A stretch of DNA of 64,000 bases from Pseudomonadales bacterium. GTDB taxonomy: Bacteria; Pseudomonadota; Gammaproteobacteria; Pseudomonadales; UBA7239. The stretch is taken from assembly GCA_028280345.1 (NCBI GenBank), contig JANQLY010000015.1, positions 1 through 64,000 of the forward strand. The letters run 5' to 3'. Of the stretch, positions 63,997 to 64,000 are shown in pieces. Position numbers and translations under genes: made by a program. Numbering within the stretch: the stretch's first letter is position 1; every line of letters starts with the position of its first letter. Under the pieces are notes generated by a model that worked only from the letters and a program-made list of their open reading frames with translations, was not told the origin of the DNA and did not search any database.

Positions 63997-64000
63997 TTTT

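Noticed and set aside
63917..64000. Integron-like attC site at the right edge
   Set aside because: A TAACAA word and a hairpin are there but the paired core sites are not, and no integrase is visible; the window ends too soon to judge.

Overview
The window looks like a piece of chromosome from a marine gammaproteobacterium, most like the Cellvibrionales/Spongiibacteraceae or Pseudomonas-related lineages. This rests on intermediate G+C, a complete Tol-Pal block, and a housekeeping order that, from memory, matches Pseudomonas closely: DUF2069, YihY, thioredoxin, acylphosphatase, transglycosylase, proS, then aspS-yebC-ruvCAB-ybgC-tolQRAB-pal-cpoB-queE-queC-tRNA-Lys. The genus cannot be fixed from sequence reading alone.

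Region 1 (1-8.4 kb): the end of an acyl-CoA dehydrogenase, a repeat-filled spacer with an intrinsic terminator, a secreted propeller-like protein, sppA, DUF2069, YihY, a TlpA-like lipoprotein, acylphosphatase, a small SLT transglycosylase and proS. Region 2 (8.4-22.5 kb): a row of five small hairpins, an HU protein with a histone-H1-like tail, then the aspS/yebC/ruvABC/tol-pal/queEC block and one intact tRNA-Lys. That tRNA is flanked on both sides by relic copies of its own ends, and a palindromic element is inserted in one relic T-arm.

Region 3 (22.7-37.5 kb) is accessory. It holds two AT-rich unknown genes, a DUF1513 Tat protein, a pair of paralogous secreted pentapeptide-repeat proteins, a diacylglycerol-kinase-like lipid kinase and an amphi-Trp protein. 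It also holds a compact bicarbonate module: a LysR regulator diverges from a small two-helix membrane protein, an SbtA-type bicarbonate permease and then purE-purK. PurK consumes bicarbonate, so transporter and consumer sit next to each other. Region 4 (35.7-43 kb): two divergent calcium-binding surface proteins built from FG-GAP and thrombospondin-type-3 repeats, one of them 1808 residues. Region 5 (43-50.3 kb): a PQQ-dependent dehydrogenase lipoprotein, an RND efflux adaptor and pump behind a perfect 16-bp palindrome, and a hydrolase strikingly like animal MEST/PEG1.

Region 6 (50.4-62.9 kb) points to lipid, sterol or terpenoid metabolism. Three tandem sterol-desaturase-family oxygenases diverge from a TetR regulator across a multi-site operator. 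Downstream are AlkD, a fused two-domain CaiB/BaiF CoA-transferase, a fused two-domain acyl-CoA dehydrogenase (architecture of mycobacterial FadE34/ChsE3), a MarR regulator and an amidohydrolase. The dehydrogenase and marR genes face each other across a perfect 41-bp palindrome that contains two mirror-image promoters. The window ends in an AT-rich DUF4145-like gene. No CRISPR array, transposase, rRNA or phage gene was seen.
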